A stretch of DNA of 24,403 nt, taken from an uncultured Methanobacteriaceae archaeon (GTDB lineage Archaea > Methanobacteriota > Methanobacteria > Methanobacteriales > Methanobacteriaceae). Of this stretch, positions 22,824 to 24,403 are shown piece by piece (position 1 is the stretch's first letter; every line of letters starts with the position of its first letter). The DNA is taken from positions 1-24,403 of the forward strand of contig CAMYKT010000025.1 of assembly GCA_947259185.1 (NCBI GenBank). The letters are read 5' to 3'. The position numbers were made by a program, and so were the translations under genes. Below the pieces are notes generated by a model that saw only the letters and a list, made by a program, of their open reading frames with translations, was not told where the DNA came from and did not search any database.

Positions 22824-24403
22824 TTGAGTAAAATATTTATCACATGTGCACTACCTTATGCTAATGGCCCTACCCATTTAGGCCATTTAAGGTCCACTTA
22901 TATACCTGCAGATATTTATGCTCGTTATAACCGAATGAACGGTAAAGATGTGCTTTTTGTCTGTGCAACTGACGAACATGGTACCCCTATAGCTGTAAAA
23001 GCTGAAAAAGAAGGTAAAAAACCTTTAGATATCGCCACCAGATATTATGGGATGATAAAAAAAGATCTGGATGACTGTAATATATCATTTGATAGTTTTA
23101 GTCGGACCACCGATGCCATTCATTATGATATAGCTCAGAACTTCTTTTTAGATCTATATAAAAAGGGTTTCATTTATGAAAAAGAAATAAAGCAGCCTTA
23201 CTGTGAGGAATGTGTTAGGTTTCTTCCAGATAGATATGTAGAAGGAACCTGTCCCCAATGTGGAGTAGAAGGTGCCAGGGGGGATCATTGTGAATCCTGT
23301 GGTAGGCACCTGGAACCTACAGAGCTTTTGGATCCTCGCTGTTTAATATGTGAAGGTGAGCCTCTTATAAAAGAATCTCAGCACTATTTTTTCAAATTAA
23401 GTTATTTCCAGGATGATATTAAAGATTGGATCATTTCTAATGATAAAATGCCTGCTAATGTTAAAAATTATGCCCTTCAATGGATTAAAGAGGGTTTGAA
23501 AGATTGGATACTCACCAGAGATATGGATTGGGGGGTGCCCGTACCCCTGGAAGAAGCGGTGGGTAAAATAATATACGTATGGGGAGAGGCATTCCTGGGA
23601 TACATATCTTCAGCTGTAAAATGGTCAGAAAAAACAGGAATATCCTGGAAAAATTACTGGGATGATAAAGCAATCCACTTTATTGGAAAAGATATTATTT
23701 ATCACCATTCCATATTTTGGCCAGCTTTGCTGATGGCTTATGGTTGTAATCTACCCCAAAATATAATTGCTGGAGAATACCTATCTTTAGAGGGGCAGAA
23801 AATGTCTACCAGTAAAAACTGGGTTATATGGACTTCTGATTTTATTAAAAACTTCGAAGTAGATATTTTAAGGTATTATTTAACCATAAATGCTCCTTTA
23901 ACACGGGACACTGATTTTTCATGGGATGATTTCCAGAGAAGAGTTAATGATGAGCTAGCCGATATTTTAGGAAACTTTTTACACCGAACTTTCTCTTTCA
24001 CCACCCGTTTTTTCCAGGGCAAGTTGCCAGAACTAATTTCACCCAGTGCAGAGGATGAAGAATTTGAAAAACTTATAAAAGATGCCCCTCAGGACATAGG
24101 AGATCTTCTGGAAGATTATAAATTCCGGGATGCGCTGGTGGCTATAATTAAGCTGGCTAAAAAGGGAAATAAATACTTCAATGATCAGGAACCATGGAAA
24201 GCAGTGAAAGATAACCCTGAAAAGGCTGCAAACTGCCTTTTTTTATGTAATCAACTGGCAAAAACAATTTCTATCCTGATTTATCCGTATATGCCATCTA
24301 AATCTGAAGAAATAAGAAAAGTATTGAATTTAGAAGATGAAGAATTATCATGGAAAGATGCCAGTACTTTTATGGTACCGGGACACTCCATTAACCAATC
24401 CAA
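22824..24403 (+). CDS. metG: Methionyl-tRNA synthetase, 3' end outside window
   Basis: Class I synthetase charging initiator and elongator tRNA-Met. The frame is open for 526 codons to the window edge. The ATP-binding HLGH is at residues 18-21 after ALPYANGPT, a zinc-knuckle domain starts with C127 and C130 and has further CxxC pairs (CPQC, CESC, CLIC) in the next 45 residues, and the KMSKS loop is present as KMSTS at 326-330. The tail enters the helical anticodon-binding domain (WDDFQRRVNDELADILGNF). The start is TTG: AAGGAGGAT lies 6 nt before it and no in-frame ATG precedes it nearby. It is divergent from priL. Confidence 0.96.
   Translation, partial: MSKIFITCALPYANGPTHLGHLRSTYIPADIYARYNRMNGKDVLFVCATDEHGTPIAVKAEKEGKKPLDIATRYYGMIKKDLDDCNISFDSFSRTTDAIHYDIAQNFFLDLYKKGFIYEKEIKQPYCEECVRFLPDRYVEGTCPQCGVEGARGDHCESCGRHLEPTELLDPRCLICEGEPLIKESQHYFFKLSYFQDDIKDWIISNDKMPANVKNYALQWIKEGLKDWILTRDMDWGVPVPLEEAVGKIIYVWGEAFLGYISSAVKWSEKTGISWKNYWDDKAIHFIGKDIIYHHSIFWPALLMAYGCNLPQNIIAGEYLSLEGQKMSTSKNWVIWTSDFIKNFEVDILRYYLTINAPLTRDTDFSWDDFQRRVNDELADILGNFLHRTFSFTTRFFQGKLPELISPSAEDEEFEKLIKDAPQDIGDLLEDYKFRDALVAIIKLAKKGNKYFNDQEPWKAVKDNPEKAANCLFLCNQLAKTISILIYPYMPSKSEEIRKVLNLEDEELSWKDASTFMVPGHSINQS

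Overview
The window looks like chromosome of a hydrogenotrophic methanogen of the order Methanobacteriales (Methanobacterium-like). The evidence is AT-rich archaeal DNA with TATA-type promoters and GGAGGTGAT-type ribosome binding sites, together with a cyclic 2,3-diphosphoglycerate synthetase, the methanogen marker MtxX, pantoate kinase, the archaeal ADH-synthase/DHQ-synthase II pair, an archaeal cis-prenyltransferase, a two-subunit archaeal primase and archaeal-type CCA, Asp-tRNA and Met-tRNA enzymes. I see no insertion sequence, prophage, CRISPR array, rRNA or tRNA. It reads as a conserved housekeeping region.

Layout. 1-1651 (minus): 5' part of cpgS and a UPF0058 protein. 1652-2191: long AT-rich gap. 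2192-4859 (plus): hisD and aspS. 5207-7111 (plus): cbiC-hemL, a tetrapyrrole pair. 7271-8882 (minus): two poorly characterised membrane-anchored proteins (zinc ribbon/coiled coil/tail anchor, and DUF4012-like). 9299-12006 (plus): mtxX-uppS-tatD and a decayed capA fragment. 12046-12420 (minus): carboxymuconolactone decarboxylase-like protein. 12702-14040: riboflavin/F420-pathway reductase (plus) facing a PHP-domain phosphoesterase (minus). 14182-17744 (plus): pantoate kinase, a SAM methyltransferase, aroA' and aroB'. 17972-19988 (plus): thpR and cca, two RNA 3'-end enzymes. 20027-22444 (minus): priL then priS. 22824-end (plus): metG, cut by the window edge.

The genes cover CoA, riboflavin/F420, tetrapyrrole, histidine and aromatic amino acid synthesis, tRNA charging and repair, polyprenyl carrier synthesis and replication priming. 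The most unusual signal is translational. Two genes, the PHP-domain gene and primase priS, have no ATG, GTG or TTG ahead of their conserved N-termini. Each has a good Shine-Dalgarno sequence at normal spacing before an in-frame ATT. Three other genes (aspS, the pyrimidine reductase and metG) start at TTG behind strong Shine-Dalgarno sequences. A standard gene caller would miss 29 and 73 N-terminal residues of the two ATT genes. The other anomaly is a capA remnant with a frameshift near its start and loss of its C-terminal half. AspRS carries the residues of the non-discriminating (Asp/Asn) type.
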